A stretch of 64,000 nucleotides of DNA from CAIYRG01 sp965247505 (GCA_965247505.1 OZ252020.1:2232001-2296000), one strand, 5' to 3'. Numbered from the stretch's first letter, positions 34,337 through 44,501 are shown. The notes: a model not told the origin generated them from the sequence alone. Numbers and translations are program-made.

Positions 34337-35077
34337 CTAGCCCAATGTTTCCTTGAACAACGTGACCATTTTTGCCCAGGCGCGCTCGGCCTGCGCCTCA
34401 TTGTGCTTGGGGTGATCGGGCATGCACCAGCCATGGTTGGCGCCTTCATAAATATCGCTGTCCCAATTCGAGCCGGCAGCGTCCAGCGCTTCCTTAAATT
34501 TCCCCACAACATCGTCCGGCATGGTTTTGTCGTTTACGGCAAATCCAAAATAAAGTTTCGCTTTGATCATTGGGAGCACCAGATGCGGGCTTTCCGGATC
34601 GTCGCTATAGAGCTTACTGCCGTGAAAGGATATTGCGGTCGCGACGTTTTCCGTCATCGCTGCGGCGGTCCGCATCGCAAAGCTTCCCGTCATGCAATAG
34701 CCGACCGTGCCGACATTGCCTTTGCTAACTTGGGGCTGTGCACGAAGAGTATCGACATAGGGCCCAACATCGCGCGCGACCAAATCCGGCGTTGCTTTGG
34801 GACGCAGCTCGCCAAGCCGCGCGACGGTCTTTTCCTCGCCGAAGGACGGGGTGAAAGAGAACACCGGCACTTTGGAAACGCGATAATAGAAATTCGGCAT
34901 TAATACCGCAAAGCCATCACCGACAAGGCGTCGCGCCATGTCGCGGAATGCCGGACGGGTGCCAAGAACATCGGGATACATGATCACGCCGGGCCATTGG
35001 CCCGACTCGTCCGGCGCGAAAAATTCGCAATCCGCGACGCCGTCCGGCGTCCTGGCATCGACATTCTTCTCGAACAT
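34337..35077 (-). CDS. Dienelactone hydrolase family protein
   Basis: A 246-residue alpha/beta hydrolase without signal peptide. The nucleophile elbow is GTVGYCMTGS with a catalytic Cys, and the late NHGWCMPDH holds the catalytic His; an Asp (about VNDKTMPDD) completes the triad. Family members open lactone rings such as dienelactone, but many act on other esters. AGGGAG precedes the ATG. No aromatic-degradation genes are adjacent, so the substrate is open. Confidence 0.87.
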   Translation of the reverse strand: MFEKNVDARTPDGVADCEFFAPDESGQWPGVIMYPDVLGTRPAFRDMARRLVGDGFAVLMPNFYYRVSKVPVFSFTPSFGEEKTVARLGELRPKATPDLVARDVGPYVDTLRAQPQVSKGNVGTVGYCMTGSFAMRTAAAMTENVATAISFHGSKLYSDDPESPHLVLPMIKAKLYFGFAVNDKTMPDDVVGKFKEALDAAGSNWDSDIYEGANHGWCMPDHPKHNEAQAERAWAKMVTLFKETLG

Positions 35078-35313
35078 TTTTGTCTCCCTTATGTCGGCAG
35101 AAACGGATCGACACGCCGCCTGCGCTTTATCGAATGCGCGTCAGATAGAAATTGCGCGCGATATGAATTCCATGGATTTGCCCCTAAAGGAGCCACCCCA
35201 TTAAGGGCGCTTCGCGGGCCGCAACGAAGAGGCGCAAGCCCCGTTTGTCAAGTGCTGAGGTGAAAATCCTGTGTTTTGTTCAGGCCATAAAACTACAACA
35301 TCGTGCCATGAAT

Positions 35314-35847
35314 TTAAGACACTGGCGGGGTGATAACTTCGAACTGCTCTTCGCCAAGCTTCACATTGCCCGACCAAAATTCAAAGGTCCATATACCGGG
35401 CTCGATTTCCCATTGTTCGTCGAAGGTAATCCCAGAATAAGAGTCCTCCCCCAATATCTCGATCGTCTCGGTCTCATCGATATACAATGTGTCACGATAA
35501 TCGTGGCTGTAGAGCCCTTGGGGTGGAAATTTCAGAACGATCTTGAGCGGCACAGGAAATCCGATGCCATTGCCTTGGATCCGGTAGCGAACGCCGAACG
35601 ATACGCCAATCCGGCCGGGTACAATCCTTGTGGTCGCCAAATGCCGGATGTCGGATACCGTTTCATGGCGGTATCCCATATTGGGCGGCGCATATTCGCC
35701 GAGCGGCGGCCCTAATTCGTATAGGCCAAATTCATAGACTTCCACCCGCGTTGCGTTCTGCGCCGTCGCCGCCGATGCCCCGAAAAACAGCGCCAGCAAC
35801 GCAATCTGAACCGCCGCGCATGATTTCAAGGAAAAAGGGAGGCTCAC
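35314..35847 (-). CDS. DUF3859-like secreted protein (tandem copy 1)
   Basis: A 177-residue exported protein: signal peptide (AAVQIALLALFFGASAATAQ), then VEVYEFGLYELGP, a GYRHETVSD block, TTRIVPGRIGVSFGVRYRI, LKFPPQGL, WEIEPGIWTFEFWSGNVKL and EEQFEVITPP. It resembles DUF3859. The start is GTG at 35847, 6 nt after AGGAG; the longer frame adds 86 residues with no support. It is the last of three tandem paralogues on the minus strand. The family's role is unknown. Confidence 0.75.
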   Translation of the reverse strand: MSLPFSLKSCAAVQIALLALFFGASAATAQNATRVEVYEFGLYELGPPLGEYAPPNMGYRHETVSDIRHLATTRIVPGRIGVSFGVRYRIQGNGIGFPVPLKIVLKFPPQGLYSHDYRDTLYIDETETIEILGEDSYSGITFDEQWEIEPGIWTFEFWSGNVKLGEEQFEVITPPVS

Positions 35848-35974
35848 ATCTCGCTCCTGCGTCAGGTCAAACGATGCGCCGAATCTAACTCCAAGAACGG
35901 GCAAAATTAGGGCAGCGGATTGTAACAGGTTTAAGGCCGCCTTGGCCGCGAATAAGCGGCAACCAAATATGCCT

Positions 35975-36505
35975 CTAAGAAATTGGCGGGGTAATGACCT
36001 CAAATTGTTCTTCCCCGAGTTTTGTGTCGCCCGACCAAAACTCAATGGTCCAAATTCCCGGCTCAATCTCCCACGGATAATCGAAGGTGTGGGCACTAAA
36101 ATCATCGCCGCCCAGTTGGCGCATCATCTCCGTTTCATCGACGAGAAGTAGTTCGTCATATCCCGGGGTGAGGAGTCCTTGCGGAGGAAATTTCAGCACC
36201 ACCCGCACCGGGACCATAAATCCGAGGCCGCCCTGAATGCGGTAGCGCACTCCAAAAGTTACACCGAGTCGGCCCGGGATGATCCGTGTGGTCTCCAAAT
36301 GGGTCATTCCGGAAACGATGGTGTGCCGATACCCCTGATTGGGCGGGGACGATTCACCTAAAATTTCCCCGCGCTGATAAATCCCGTATTCGTAGACTTC
36401 AACGCCCGTGGCTTCCTGGGCGCTCGCCGCAATAGCCCCCAGAAAGAGCAGAAGCGCCGCGAGAAGTCCGCGTGTGAATATATCTGACGGCGAAGTCATC
36501 GTCAT
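35975..36505 (-). CDS. DUF3859-like secreted protein (tandem copy 2)
   Basis: A 176-residue exported protein, closest to copy 1: VEVYEYGIYQRGEILGE, GYRHTIVSGMTHLETTRIIP, VVLKFPPQGL, IEPGIWTIEFWSGDTKLGEE, FEVITPP. The ATG at 36505 follows AGGAG by 5 nt. About 127 nt separates it from copy 1, leaving room for a separate promoter. Confidence 0.75.
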   Translation of the reverse strand: MTMTSPSDIFTRGLLAALLLFLGAIAASAQEATGVEVYEYGIYQRGEILGESSPPNQGYRHTIVSGMTHLETTRIIPGRLGVTFGVRYRIQGGLGFMVPVRVVLKFPPQGLLTPGYDELLLVDETEMMRQLGGDDFSAHTFDYPWEIEPGIWTIEFWSGDTKLGEEQFEVITPPIS

Positions 36506-36659
36506 GTCGGCTCCTATCCGCGATAATCTTATACGCTCTTGCTCCCAGCGCGATAGGGTACGAGATCGCTTCACCAAGCCATTGACGCGCCTGCGGTTTG
36601 TGAATGTCAAAAAAATTGGCTCGCAGCGGGCTACACAGAGCGCAATCAAGTCTGATGTT

Positions 36660-37193
36660 TTATGAAAGCGGCGGCGTCACAACTTCAAATTGCTGTTCGC
36701 CGAGCAACTCATCGCCATGCCAAAATTCGATTGCCCAAATGCCCGGCTCGATGTGCCATCGCTTCTCGAATGGCCACAGATAGAATGTTTCCTCACCCGA
36801 AACCCGTTCTATCAGCCACTCATCCATATAGGCGGGATCGGCGCGCTCGGGGTTTTGGAGCCCCTGAGGCGGAAACCGAACAATTGTTCGAATCCATATG
36901 GGAGATCCAGGCGAAGCTGCATGGACGACGAAGCGCACACCAAATTGAAGCCCGACGCGACCTGGTACAATTTGAGTTACTTCGATGTTTTCAGCACTCG
37001 CAACATAATCATGCGCGAATCCATATTCGGTGATCGGCTCCGCGCCTATTTCTGGACTACTTTCGTAAAGGCCGTACTCGTAGATATCGACGCGCACATC
37101 CTCTCGCGCATTGGCGGTATGGCAGGTGAGAAGTGCTGAAATAGCGGCAGCAGCGAGCGCAGCTGGGATGCGTAAGAATGAAATGGTTCTCAT
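36660..37193 (-). CDS. DUF3859-like secreted protein (tandem copy 3)
   Basis: A 177-residue exported protein, the most divergent of the three: signal peptide (IPAALAAAAISALLTCHTANA), VDIYEYGLYESSPEIG, VTQIVPGRVGLQFGVRFVV, VRFPPQGL, IEPGIWAIEFWHGDELLGEQ, FEVVTPP. It is first in the tandem array, and the array probably arose by two duplications, copies 1 and 2 being the later pair. Confidence 0.75.
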   Translation of the reverse strand: MRTISFLRIPAALAAAAISALLTCHTANAREDVRVDIYEYGLYESSPEIGAEPITEYGFAHDYVASAENIEVTQIVPGRVGLQFGVRFVVHAASPGSPIWIRTIVRFPPQGLQNPERADPAYMDEWLIERVSGEETFYLWPFEKRWHIEPGIWAIEFWHGDELLGEQQFEVVTPPLS

Positions 37194-37438
37194 GGCTTGT
37201 TTAAACCCCTCTCGGTTTGGCTATCTGAGTAACCGCTTCAGGGGGCCGAAACTGAGGCGTCCAAGCGGCGAAAAAGGGGCCGATGCGCCGCACCCCTATA
37301 ATGTTGCACCTGCGTGAAGCCCATGCTATTTCCCGCGCACCGGAAAAAGGGTTCCTTTCGGTAAATTAATGTATTCTTTTCAATGGGTTATTCGCGACCC
37401 TGGGTCTCGGACAACCGCAATCACGATAAGGCTTTCTC

Positions 37439-37996
37439 TTGGCCACTGACGACAGCCAGATTGGCGGCCTCGCCGGGCGTTACGCCACGGCGGCCTTTGA
37501 GCTGGCACGCGAAGAAAACGCGCTTGATGTGCTTGGCGCAGATCTCACAGCCCTTAAATCATTGCTAGGGACAAGCCCCGAACTCACCCGCCTGGTGCGC
37601 TCACCCGCGTTCTCGCGCGAAGACCAGGCCAAGGGCGTAGAAGCCGTCTTGAAGCAAGCAAACGCATCTTCGATGGCCAGGAAACTCGTGCTCCTGCTCA
37701 CGCGCAAGCGCCGCCTCTTTATTCTTGCAGACGTCATCGGCGCCTTCGACGCATTGCTGGCGCGCCACCGCGGCGAAGTTGCAGCGTCCGTTATTTCGGC
37801 GCGCGCGCTTGACGCCGTTGAGACCGAAGAGCTGAAGCGTATCTTGAAGGAAAATTTGGGCCGAGAGCCTAAGCTGGAACTGAACGTCGATCCTTCACTT
37901 TTGGGCGGCATCGTTCTTCGCATTGGCTCCCGCATGATTGATTCATCCCTGCGCACGAAGCTCGACGGGCTTCGCATCGCTATGAGAGGTAACTGA
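37439..37996 (+). CDS. atpH: ATP synthase F1 delta subunit
   Basis: A 185-residue stalk subunit (OSCP) joining F1 to the F0 b subunits. Family features are LAGRYATAAFELAREEN at the start and the C-terminal DPSLLGGIVLRIGSRMIDSS. The start is TTG at 37439, preceded by AAGG at 8 nt; there is no better ATG. First gene of the F1 operon. Confidence 0.95.
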   Translation: MATDDSQIGGLAGRYATAAFELAREENALDVLGADLTALKSLLGTSPELTRLVRSPAFSREDQAKGVEAVLKQANASSMARKLVLLLTRKRRLFILADVIGAFDALLARHRGEVAASVISARALDAVETEELKRILKENLGREPKLELNVDPSLLGGIVLRIGSRMIDSSLRTKLDGLRIAMRGN

Positions 37997-37997
37997 A

Positions 37998-39530
37998 ATG
38001 GACATCCAACCGTCCGAGATCTCCGCCATTTTGAAACGTGAAATCAACAATTTCGATTCGGAAGCGGAAGTCACCGAGGTCGGCCAGGTCCTTTCCGTCG
38101 GCGACGGCATTGCGCGCGTTTATGGCCTCGACAATGTTCAGGCCGGCGAGATGGTGGAATTTCCGGGCGGTGTCCGCGGGATGGCGCTCAATTTAGAGAC
38201 CGACAATGTCGGTGTCGTGATCTTCGGCGACGACCGGGCGATTAAGGAAGGCGATACGGTCAAGCGCACCGGCGCGATCGTGGACTTTCCGGTCGGCAAA
38301 GCTTTGTTGGGCCGCGTTGTCGATCCGCTCGGCAATGTCATTGATGGCAAAGGCGACATCAATGATGCCGCAGAGCGCCGGCGTGTCGATGTGAAGGCGC
38401 CGGGAATCATTCCGCGTAGATCGGTGAACGAGCCGATGCAAACCGGCCTAAAGGCCATCGACAGCCTTATTCCGGTCGGACGCGGCCAGCGCGAGCTGAT
38501 CATTGGCGACCGTCAAACGGGCAAGACCGCGGTTGCGATCGACACCATTATCAATCAAGGCGAGAACAACAAATCGAATGATGAGAGCATCAAGCTCTAC
38601 TGCATCTATGTCGCTATTGGCCAAAAACGTTCGACCGTAGCGCAGATCGTTAAGACCCTCGAAGACGCGGGCGCGATGGAATACACCACTGTCGTTGCCG
38701 CAACGGCTTCGGAACCAGCACCACTGCAATATCTTGCGCCGTTTTCGGGTTGCACGCTGGGCGAGTGGTTCCGCGACAACGGCATGCATGCGCTGATCAT
38801 CTACGACGATCTCTCCAAACAGGCCGTTGCCTACCGTCAGATGTCGCTTCTCCTTCGCCGTCCGCCGGGACGCGAAGCCTATCCTGGCGATGTGTTCTAT
38901 CTCCATTCGCGTCTCTTGGAGCGCGCCGCGAAGATGAACGAGGCCAATGGCGGCGGCTCGCTGACCGCGTTGCCGATTATCGAGACCCAGGCCAATGACG
39001 TATCGGCCTATATTCCAACCAATGTGATCTCGATTACCGATGGACAAATCTTCCTCGAGACTGATCTTTTCTATCAAGGCATTCGCCCCGCAGTGAATGT
39101 CGGCCTTTCGGTCTCGCGTGTCGGCTCGGCGGCGCAGATCAAAGCCATGAAGCAAGTTGCCGGCTCGATTAAGCTCGAGCTCGCGCAATACCGCGAAATG
39201 GCGGCCTTTGCTCAGTTCGGCTCCGATCTAGATGCTGCGACGCAGCGGCTCCTTAATCGTGGCGCGCGCCTCACCGAACTTCTGAAGCAACCGCAATACC
39301 AGCCCATGCCGGTCGAAGATCAGGTCGTCGTGATCTATGCCGGCGTGAAGGGTTATCTCGATAAGCTAGCCGTCAACGCCATAGCGCGTTTCGAAGCCGA
39401 GCTACTTCGTCTTGTGCGTGCAAAACACCAAGACATTCTCGAGTCCATCCGCAACGAGAAAGTGCTGAAACCGGAAATCGAGAAGAAGCTTAAAGCGACC
39501 CTTGATGAATTCGCCAAGAGCTTCGCTTGA
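37998..39530 (+). CDS. atpA: ATP synthase F1 alpha subunit
   Basis: A 510-residue nucleotide-binding, non-catalytic subunit. The P-loop GDRQTGKTA and the alpha signature PAVNVGLSVSRVGSAAQ are intact. Only one base separates it from atpH. Confidence 0.98.
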   Translation: MDIQPSEISAILKREINNFDSEAEVTEVGQVLSVGDGIARVYGLDNVQAGEMVEFPGGVRGMALNLETDNVGVVIFGDDRAIKEGDTVKRTGAIVDFPVGKALLGRVVDPLGNVIDGKGDINDAAERRRVDVKAPGIIPRRSVNEPMQTGLKAIDSLIPVGRGQRELIIGDRQTGKTAVAIDTIINQGENNKSNDESIKLYCIYVAIGQKRSTVAQIVKTLEDAGAMEYTTVVAATASEPAPLQYLAPFSGCTLGEWFRDNGMHALIIYDDLSKQAVAYRQMSLLLRRPPGREAYPGDVFYLHSRLLERAAKMNEANGGGSLTALPIIETQANDVSAYIPTNVISITDGQIFLETDLFYQGIRPAVNVGLSVSRVGSAAQIKAMKQVAGSIKLELAQYREMAAFAQFGSDLDAATQRLLNRGARLTELLKQPQYQPMPVEDQVVVIYAGVKGYLDKLAVNAIARFEAELLRLVRAKHQDILESIRNEKVLKPEIEKKLKATLDEFAKSFA

Positions 39531-39540
39531 GGATTTTTGA

Positions 39541-40422
39541 ATGCCGAGCTTAAAGGAATTCCGTAACCGCATTGCGAGCGTTAAATCGACGCGCAAAATC
39601 ACGCGCGCGATGCAGATGGTTGCGGCGTCAAAGCTGAAGCGCGCCCAAGACGCTGCGCAGTCTGCTCGGCCCTATGCTGAAAAAATGGCGAAAGTCATTG
39701 GCGGACTAGCGGGCTCGGTGGCCGGCAACCCCGGTGCCCCGCGCCTTCTTTCTGGGACGGGCTCGGACAATGTACAGCTGGTGGTTGTTGCGACAGCCGA
39801 GCGCGGACTTTGCGGCGGCTTCAATACCAATATTGTGCGTCGCGCACGCGTCCTAATCGACGGCCTTCTTAAAGAAGGCAAAGAAGTGAAAATTCTTTGC
39901 GTTGGGCGCAAGGGGCGCGACCAGCTCAAGCGCCTCTACAGCAAACATATCATCGACACGATTGAGCTCGCCGGCGTCAAACGGATCGGCTTTTCAAATG
40001 CCGAATCCATCGGGGAGCGTGTACTCGATCTTTTCGAGAGTGGTGAATTCGATGTCGCAACGGTCGTTTATTCAAAGTTTAAATCGGTCATCAGCCAAGA
40101 ACCGACAGCGCAACGCCTGATCCCGGCACCTGTCGATGAGAATGAAGATTTAAGCGCCGGCGGCGGAGCCATTTATGAATATGAACCCGACGAGACAGAA
40201 ATTCTGACTGCGCTATTGCCGCGCAATGTCTCGGTGCAGATTTTCCGGGCACTTCTTGAGAACGCTGCCTCGGAACAGGGCGCACGAATGAGCGCCATGG
40301 ATTCGGCAACGCGCAACGCCGGTGACGTGATCGACCGGCTGACGCTGCAATATAACCGCACGCGCCAAGCGATGATTACCACGGAATTGATCGAGATTAT
40401 TTCGGGCGCGGAAGCGCTCTGA
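39541..40422 (+). CDS. atpG: ATP synthase F1 gamma subunit
   Basis: A 293-residue central rotor shaft. The N-terminal MPSLKEFRNRIASVKSTRKI and TRAMQMVAASKL and the C-terminal SAMDSATRNAGDVIDRLTLQ are typical of the two long coiled-coil helices. It follows atpA by 10 nt. Confidence 0.97.
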   Translation: MPSLKEFRNRIASVKSTRKITRAMQMVAASKLKRAQDAAQSARPYAEKMAKVIGGLAGSVAGNPGAPRLLSGTGSDNVQLVVVATAERGLCGGFNTNIVRRARVLIDGLLKEGKEVKILCVGRKGRDQLKRLYSKHIIDTIELAGVKRIGFSNAESIGERVLDLFESGEFDVATVVYSKFKSVISQEPTAQRLIPAPVDENEDLSAGGGAIYEYEPDETEILTALLPRNVSVQIFRALLENAASEQGARMSAMDSATRNAGDVIDRLTLQYNRTRQAMITTELIEIISGAEAL

Positions 40423-40440
40423 CGTTTGAAAGGTGAGACC

Positions 40441-41895
40441 ATGAACGCGCCAGCAACAACCAGCAGCAAAAAGGGCCGCGTGACCCAGGTGACGGGCGCC
40501 GTCGTCGACGTGCAGTTCGAGGGCGAGTTACCGGAAATTTTGAACGCCCTGGAAACCGACAATAATGGGCGCCGTTTGGTGCTCGAAGTGGCGCAACATC
40601 TGGGTGAATCAACGGTGCGCACCGTTGCCATGGACGCGACCGAAGGTCTGGTGCGTGGTCAAAAAGTAAGCGATATTGGCTCTCCAATTACGGTTCCAGT
40701 CGGCGACGAAACCTTGGGCCGCATCATGAATGTCATCGGCGAGCCGGTGGATGAGGCCGGACCGATCCCGACTGAAGAAAGGCGCCCTATTCACGCGCCC
40801 GCCCCCGCCTTTGTCGATCAAGCCACGGAATCACAGATTCTGGTCACCGGCATTAAGGTTGTGGATCTGCTCGCGCCTTATTTGCGCGGCGGAAAAACTG
40901 GCCTTTTCGGTGGTGCCGGCGTGGGCAAGACCGTTCTCATCCAGGAACTCATCAACAATGTTGCGAAGAAGCATGGCGGCTATTCGGTGTTCGCCGGCGT
41001 GGGCGAGCGTACGCGCGAGGGCAATGATCTTTATCACGAGATGACCGAATCTGGCGTGAACCAGGACCCGAAAAAGAACAATGGCTCGACCGAAGGCTCG
41101 AAATGCGCCCTGGTGTTTGGCCAGATGAACGAGCCGCCGGGCGCCAGAGCGCGCGTTGGCCTGTCGGGTCTTACCGTTGCCGAGCATTTCCGCGATCAAG
41201 GCCAAGACGTGCTCTTCTTTGTCGACAATATCTTCCGTTTTACCCAAGCGGGTTCGGAAGTCTCGGCGCTTTTGGGACGCATTCCTTCGGCCGTGGGTTA
41301 TCAGCCGACATTGGCGACCGATATGGGTGCGCTGCAAGAGCGCATCACGACAACCAAAAAAGGCTCGATCACATCGGTGCAGGCGATTTACGTTCCTGCA
41401 GATGATCTGACCGACCCGGCGCCTGCGACTTCGTTCGCGCATTTAGACGCGACGACCGTTCTTTCGCGCCAGATCGCGGAGCTCGGTATTTATCCGGCCG
41501 TCAATCCGCTGGATTCCACGTCGCGTATTCTCGATCCCCGTATTGTGGGCGACGAGCATTACCAAGTTGCCCGCAAAGTGCAGGAGATTTTACAGCGTTA
41601 TAAAAGCTTGCAGGATATCATCGCCATTCTCGGAATGGACGAGCTTTCTGAAGAAGACAAATCGATCGTCACGCGCGCGCGTAAAATTCAGCGTTTCCTT
41701 TCGCAGCCCTTCTATGTCGCCGAGGTCTTCACCGGCTTTCCCGGGATCTTTGTCGATCTTGCCGATACGGTGAAAGGCTTCGCGGCTGTGGCACGCGGCG
41801 ACTATGATCATTTGCCGGAAGCGGCGTTTTATATGGTTGGCACCATCGAAGATGCTGTGGCGAAAGCGCAAAAAATGGCAGCGGAAGCAGTGTAA
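40441..41895 (+). CDS. atpD: ATP synthase F1 beta subunit
   Basis: A 484-residue catalytic subunit. Walker A GGAGVGKT, the catalytic Glu region GVGERTREGNDLYHEM, Walker B VLFFVDNIFRF and the DELSEEDK segment (DELSEE motif) are all visible. The ATG at 40441 follows AGGTGAG. Confidence 0.98.
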   Translation: MNAPATTSSKKGRVTQVTGAVVDVQFEGELPEILNALETDNNGRRLVLEVAQHLGESTVRTVAMDATEGLVRGQKVSDIGSPITVPVGDETLGRIMNVIGEPVDEAGPIPTEERRPIHAPAPAFVDQATESQILVTGIKVVDLLAPYLRGGKTGLFGGAGVGKTVLIQELINNVAKKHGGYSVFAGVGERTREGNDLYHEMTESGVNQDPKKNNGSTEGSKCALVFGQMNEPPGARARVGLSGLTVAEHFRDQGQDVLFFVDNIFRFTQAGSEVSALLGRIPSAVGYQPTLATDMGALQERITTTKKGSITSVQAIYVPADDLTDPAPATSFAHLDATTVLSRQIAELGIYPAVNPLDSTSRILDPRIVGDEHYQVARKVQEILQRYKSLQDIIAILGMDELSEEDKSIVTRARKIQRFLSQPFYVAEVFTGFPGIFVDLADTVKGFAAVARGDYDHLPEAAFYMVGTIEDAVAKAQKMAAEAV

Positions 41896-41901
41896 GAAAA
41901 C

Positions 41902-42300
41902 ATGGCCGATAAACTTCAATTCGATCTTGTTTCGCCCGAACGGCTGCTTCTTTCTGAAGACGTCGACATGGTCACGCTTCCGGGCTCGGAGGGTGATTTT
42001 GGCGTGCTTCCAGGTCACGCACCCGTGCTCTCGACTCTAAAATCGGGTGTCGTAGAAGTGAAAGGCGTCGAAGACGCGCTCTCACGCCTTTTTGTGCGCA
42101 GCGGATTTGCCGAGGTGAACGGCGACAAAATTACCGTTCTCGCCGAAGAAGCCACCATACTTGCCGAGTTGAACCTTGAAGAGCTCGACCAAAACATCAA
42201 AAACACGGAAGAAGATTTGGCGGCGGCCAATTCCGATGAGGATCGCGAGCGCGTCTCTAAATCATTGACCCATTTGAGACAACTTCGCGCTGCCGTTTGA
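41902..42300 (+). CDS. atpC: ATP synthase F1 epsilon subunit
   Basis: A 132-residue rotor subunit that can inhibit ATP hydrolysis. The beta-sandwich is visible (FDLVSPERLL, LPGSEGDFGVLPGHAPVLST) with a helical C-terminal part. It closes the F1 operon. Confidence 0.96.
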   Translation: MADKLQFDLVSPERLLLSEDVDMVTLPGSEGDFGVLPGHAPVLSTLKSGVVEVKGVEDALSRLFVRSGFAEVNGDKITVLAEEATILAELNLEELDQNIKNTEEDLAAANSDEDRERVSKSLTHLRQLRAAV

Positions 42301-42388
42301 GCCGATAATCCAGTCTTCCGGTCCCGCGTCGATTGCGCTATGTATTTCTAGCTAGGTCAAGCATATCAAAGGGTTGGAACGCTAAAGC

Positions 42389-43261
42389 ATGCCCGAGAGC
42401 GCTGTATACAAAGCCGGCTGGACGTTGGACGACGTCGACTGGTCCAAATTCGATGCATCGAAGGTCGAACCCGACCTGCTATGCGCGGTTAAAGCCGCCT
42501 CTCTGGTCGAGTTTAATGCGCCGGATTACGTTACTTATCTAAAACGCGTCTATTCCGAAATGCGGCCCGACGCCGTCCCCGATATCGAGCGCTGGGGGAT
42601 GGAAGAGGTTCAGCACGGGCAAGCGCTCGGCCGCTGGGCCGAAATGGCGGACCCCAATTTCAAGCTCGATGCGGCATTTAAGCGTTTTCGCGACGGCTAC
42701 CGGCCGGAGCATTTTGAAGTGGGCAACGGTTCGGTGCGTGGATCAAGGCGCGGGGAAATGATCGCGCGCTGCGTGGTGGAAAGCGGAACCTCATCCTATT
42801 ACAGCGCGGTCCGAGATGCGTCGGACGAGCCGCTCTTGAAGGAAATTGCCGGACGGATTGCCGCCGACGAATTTCGACACTACAGACTATTTTACGATCT
42901 TCTCACGTCAGAGACGGAGCCCGAGCTCCCCTTGTGGCGCAAGATCTATGTTGCCGTCTCGAGAATTAATGAATCGGATGATGACGAACTGTCTTATGCC
43001 TATTACTGCGCTAATGTGCCGGCCGATAAGATCAAAGAAATTCCATATGTGCGCAAAAAATTTGCGCGGGCCTGTCATGGCAAGGCCATGAGTCTCTATC
43101 GCCGTCATCATATCGACAAGCTGGTAAGAATGGTTGCCAAACCTGCGGGCCTCAACCCGTCTGGACGCATCAGCTCCATTGCCTGCGCCACGCTTTGGCG
43201 AGTGCTCTCGCTGCGCGCAGGGATGCATAACAAAGAACAGTCTGTGCGCGCCGCAGCATAG
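42389..43261 (+). CDS. Ferritin-like diiron protein
   Basis: A 290-residue helical protein with two diiron-type motifs: MEEVQHG (E-E-x-x-H) and DEFRHYR (D-E-x-x-H). These are the carboxylate/His pairs of ferritin-like folds such as acyl-ACP desaturase or rubrerythrin relatives. The frame starts at ATG 42389. It lies between atpC and a TPR-methyltransferase in the same direction, which says little about its job. Substrate unknown; an oxidase or desaturase-type reaction is possible. Confidence 0.75.
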   Translation: MPESAVYKAGWTLDDVDWSKFDASKVEPDLLCAVKAASLVEFNAPDYVTYLKRVYSEMRPDAVPDIERWGMEEVQHGQALGRWAEMADPNFKLDAAFKRFRDGYRPEHFEVGNGSVRGSRRGEMIARCVVESGTSSYYSAVRDASDEPLLKEIAGRIAADEFRHYRLFYDLLTSETEPELPLWRKIYVAVSRINESDDDELSYAYYCANVPADKIKEIPYVRKKFARACHGKAMSLYRRHHIDKLVRMVAKPAGLNPSGRISSIACATLWRVLSLRAGMHNKEQSVRAAA

Positions 43262-43273
43262 ATATAGAAAATC

Positions 43274-44470
43274 ATGACCGAACAATTGATGCAGGAAGCG
43301 AAAACGCTCCACGAATCGGGGCAACTCGACGCGGCGGCAAAACTCTATTTGCAGGTCATTGAGGCTGAGCCGCGCCAATTCGCGGCGCATTGCGCGCTCG
43401 GATTTGTGTACACACTGCAAAAGCGTTACGCGGACGCCGAACGCCACCTTGCCGCGTCGGTTGCGCTGGAACCGCGCCTCACGGAAGCCTGGGTTCAGCT
43501 TTGCGCGGCACTCCATAATCAAGGGCGTCCGCAAGAAGCACTAAATTGTATCGATCGCGCGCTTGGCCTCGAGCCCGACAATGTCGAGTCGCTAACTAAT
43601 CGTGCCGTTTTGCTTGTAGATATTGGGCGTATTGCGCAGGCGCAAGTAACGATTGAAACCGCACTAGCCTTCACGCCGGATTTTGTTCACGCGCTGATCA
43701 TCCGCGGCAATGTCTTTACGGCGCAGAAAAACTATGAAGAGGCACTCACCGCCTATAATGCCGCACTTGCCGGGGAACCGGACAATCCTACGGCGCGCGA
43801 GAACCGCGAACACACTTTGTTTGCGCTCGGCCGCACGCCACGTTGTCCGCCAACCTATATGCGCCGCCTCTTTGACGGTTTCACCGGGACCTATGATCGC
43901 CACATGTTAGAGACGCTAAATTATCGCGCCCATCTTCATTTGCGCGATCTCGCAAACAAGGTTCTGACCGATAGGAAGGCGGCTTTGCGTGTTCTCGATC
44001 TCGGCTCGGGAACCGGCCTTGTCGGAGAAGCGTTCAAAGACTTTACCGAAGGCGGCCGCCTAGACGGCATCGACCTGTCACCCATGATGAACGAAGAGGC
44101 AAAAAAGCGCGGCATTTATGACGAGCTGATTCTTGGCGATTTGGAGCCCTATCTTGCCTCTCCCGGAGCGCCGTATGATTTGATGCTGGCCGCCGACACT
44201 TTGATCTATCTTGGCGATTTGGCTCCAACATTTGGCGGCTCGGCGTATCGTTTGGATCCCGGCGGGTATTTTATTTTCGCAGTCGAAGCGAAAGATGGAG
44301 AGGGCTGGGAAAAAACTAGCGGCAACCGCTTTGCCCATAGCCTTTCCTACCTCCAGGAGGAAGCAAAGCGCCAGCGCCTCGAATTCGTCGAATCGGTAGA
44401 GTGCGTGTTGCGGACCCAGGATAAAGTCCCGGTCGCGGGCTATGCCGTGGCACTGCGCAAACCGGCCTAG
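43274..44470 (+). CDS. TPR-containing class I SAM methyltransferase
   Basis: A 398-residue cytoplasmic protein. Residues 1-175 are about five TPR units (AAKLYLQVIEAEPRQFAAHC; AALHNQGRPQEALNCIDRAL). Residues 200-398 are a class I methyltransferase with motif I VLDLGSGTGLVGEAF and LDGIDLSPMM. TPR-methyltransferase fusions of this kind often modify proteins or lipids; the target here is unknown. It starts 12 nt after the ferritin-like gene. Confidence 0.83.
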   Translation: MTEQLMQEAKTLHESGQLDAAAKLYLQVIEAEPRQFAAHCALGFVYTLQKRYADAERHLAASVALEPRLTEAWVQLCAALHNQGRPQEALNCIDRALGLEPDNVESLTNRAVLLVDIGRIAQAQVTIETALAFTPDFVHALIIRGNVFTAQKNYEEALTAYNAALAGEPDNPTARENREHTLFALGRTPRCPPTYMRRLFDGFTGTYDRHMLETLNYRAHLHLRDLANKVLTDRKAALRVLDLGSGTGLVGEAFKDFTEGGRLDGIDLSPMMNEEAKKRGIYDELILGDLEPYLASPGAPYDLMLAADTLIYLGDLAPTFGGSAYRLDPGGYFIFAVEAKDGEGWEKTSGNRFAHSLSYLQEEAKRQRLEFVESVECVLRTQDKVPVAGYAVALRKPA

Positions 44471-44501
44471 TTTCAGCTGCGCATGAGATTGGTCACACCA
44501 T

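Noticed and set aside
38138..39188. Minus-strand frames within atpA (up to 246 residues)
   Set aside because: They are antisense to an unmistakable ATP synthase gene.
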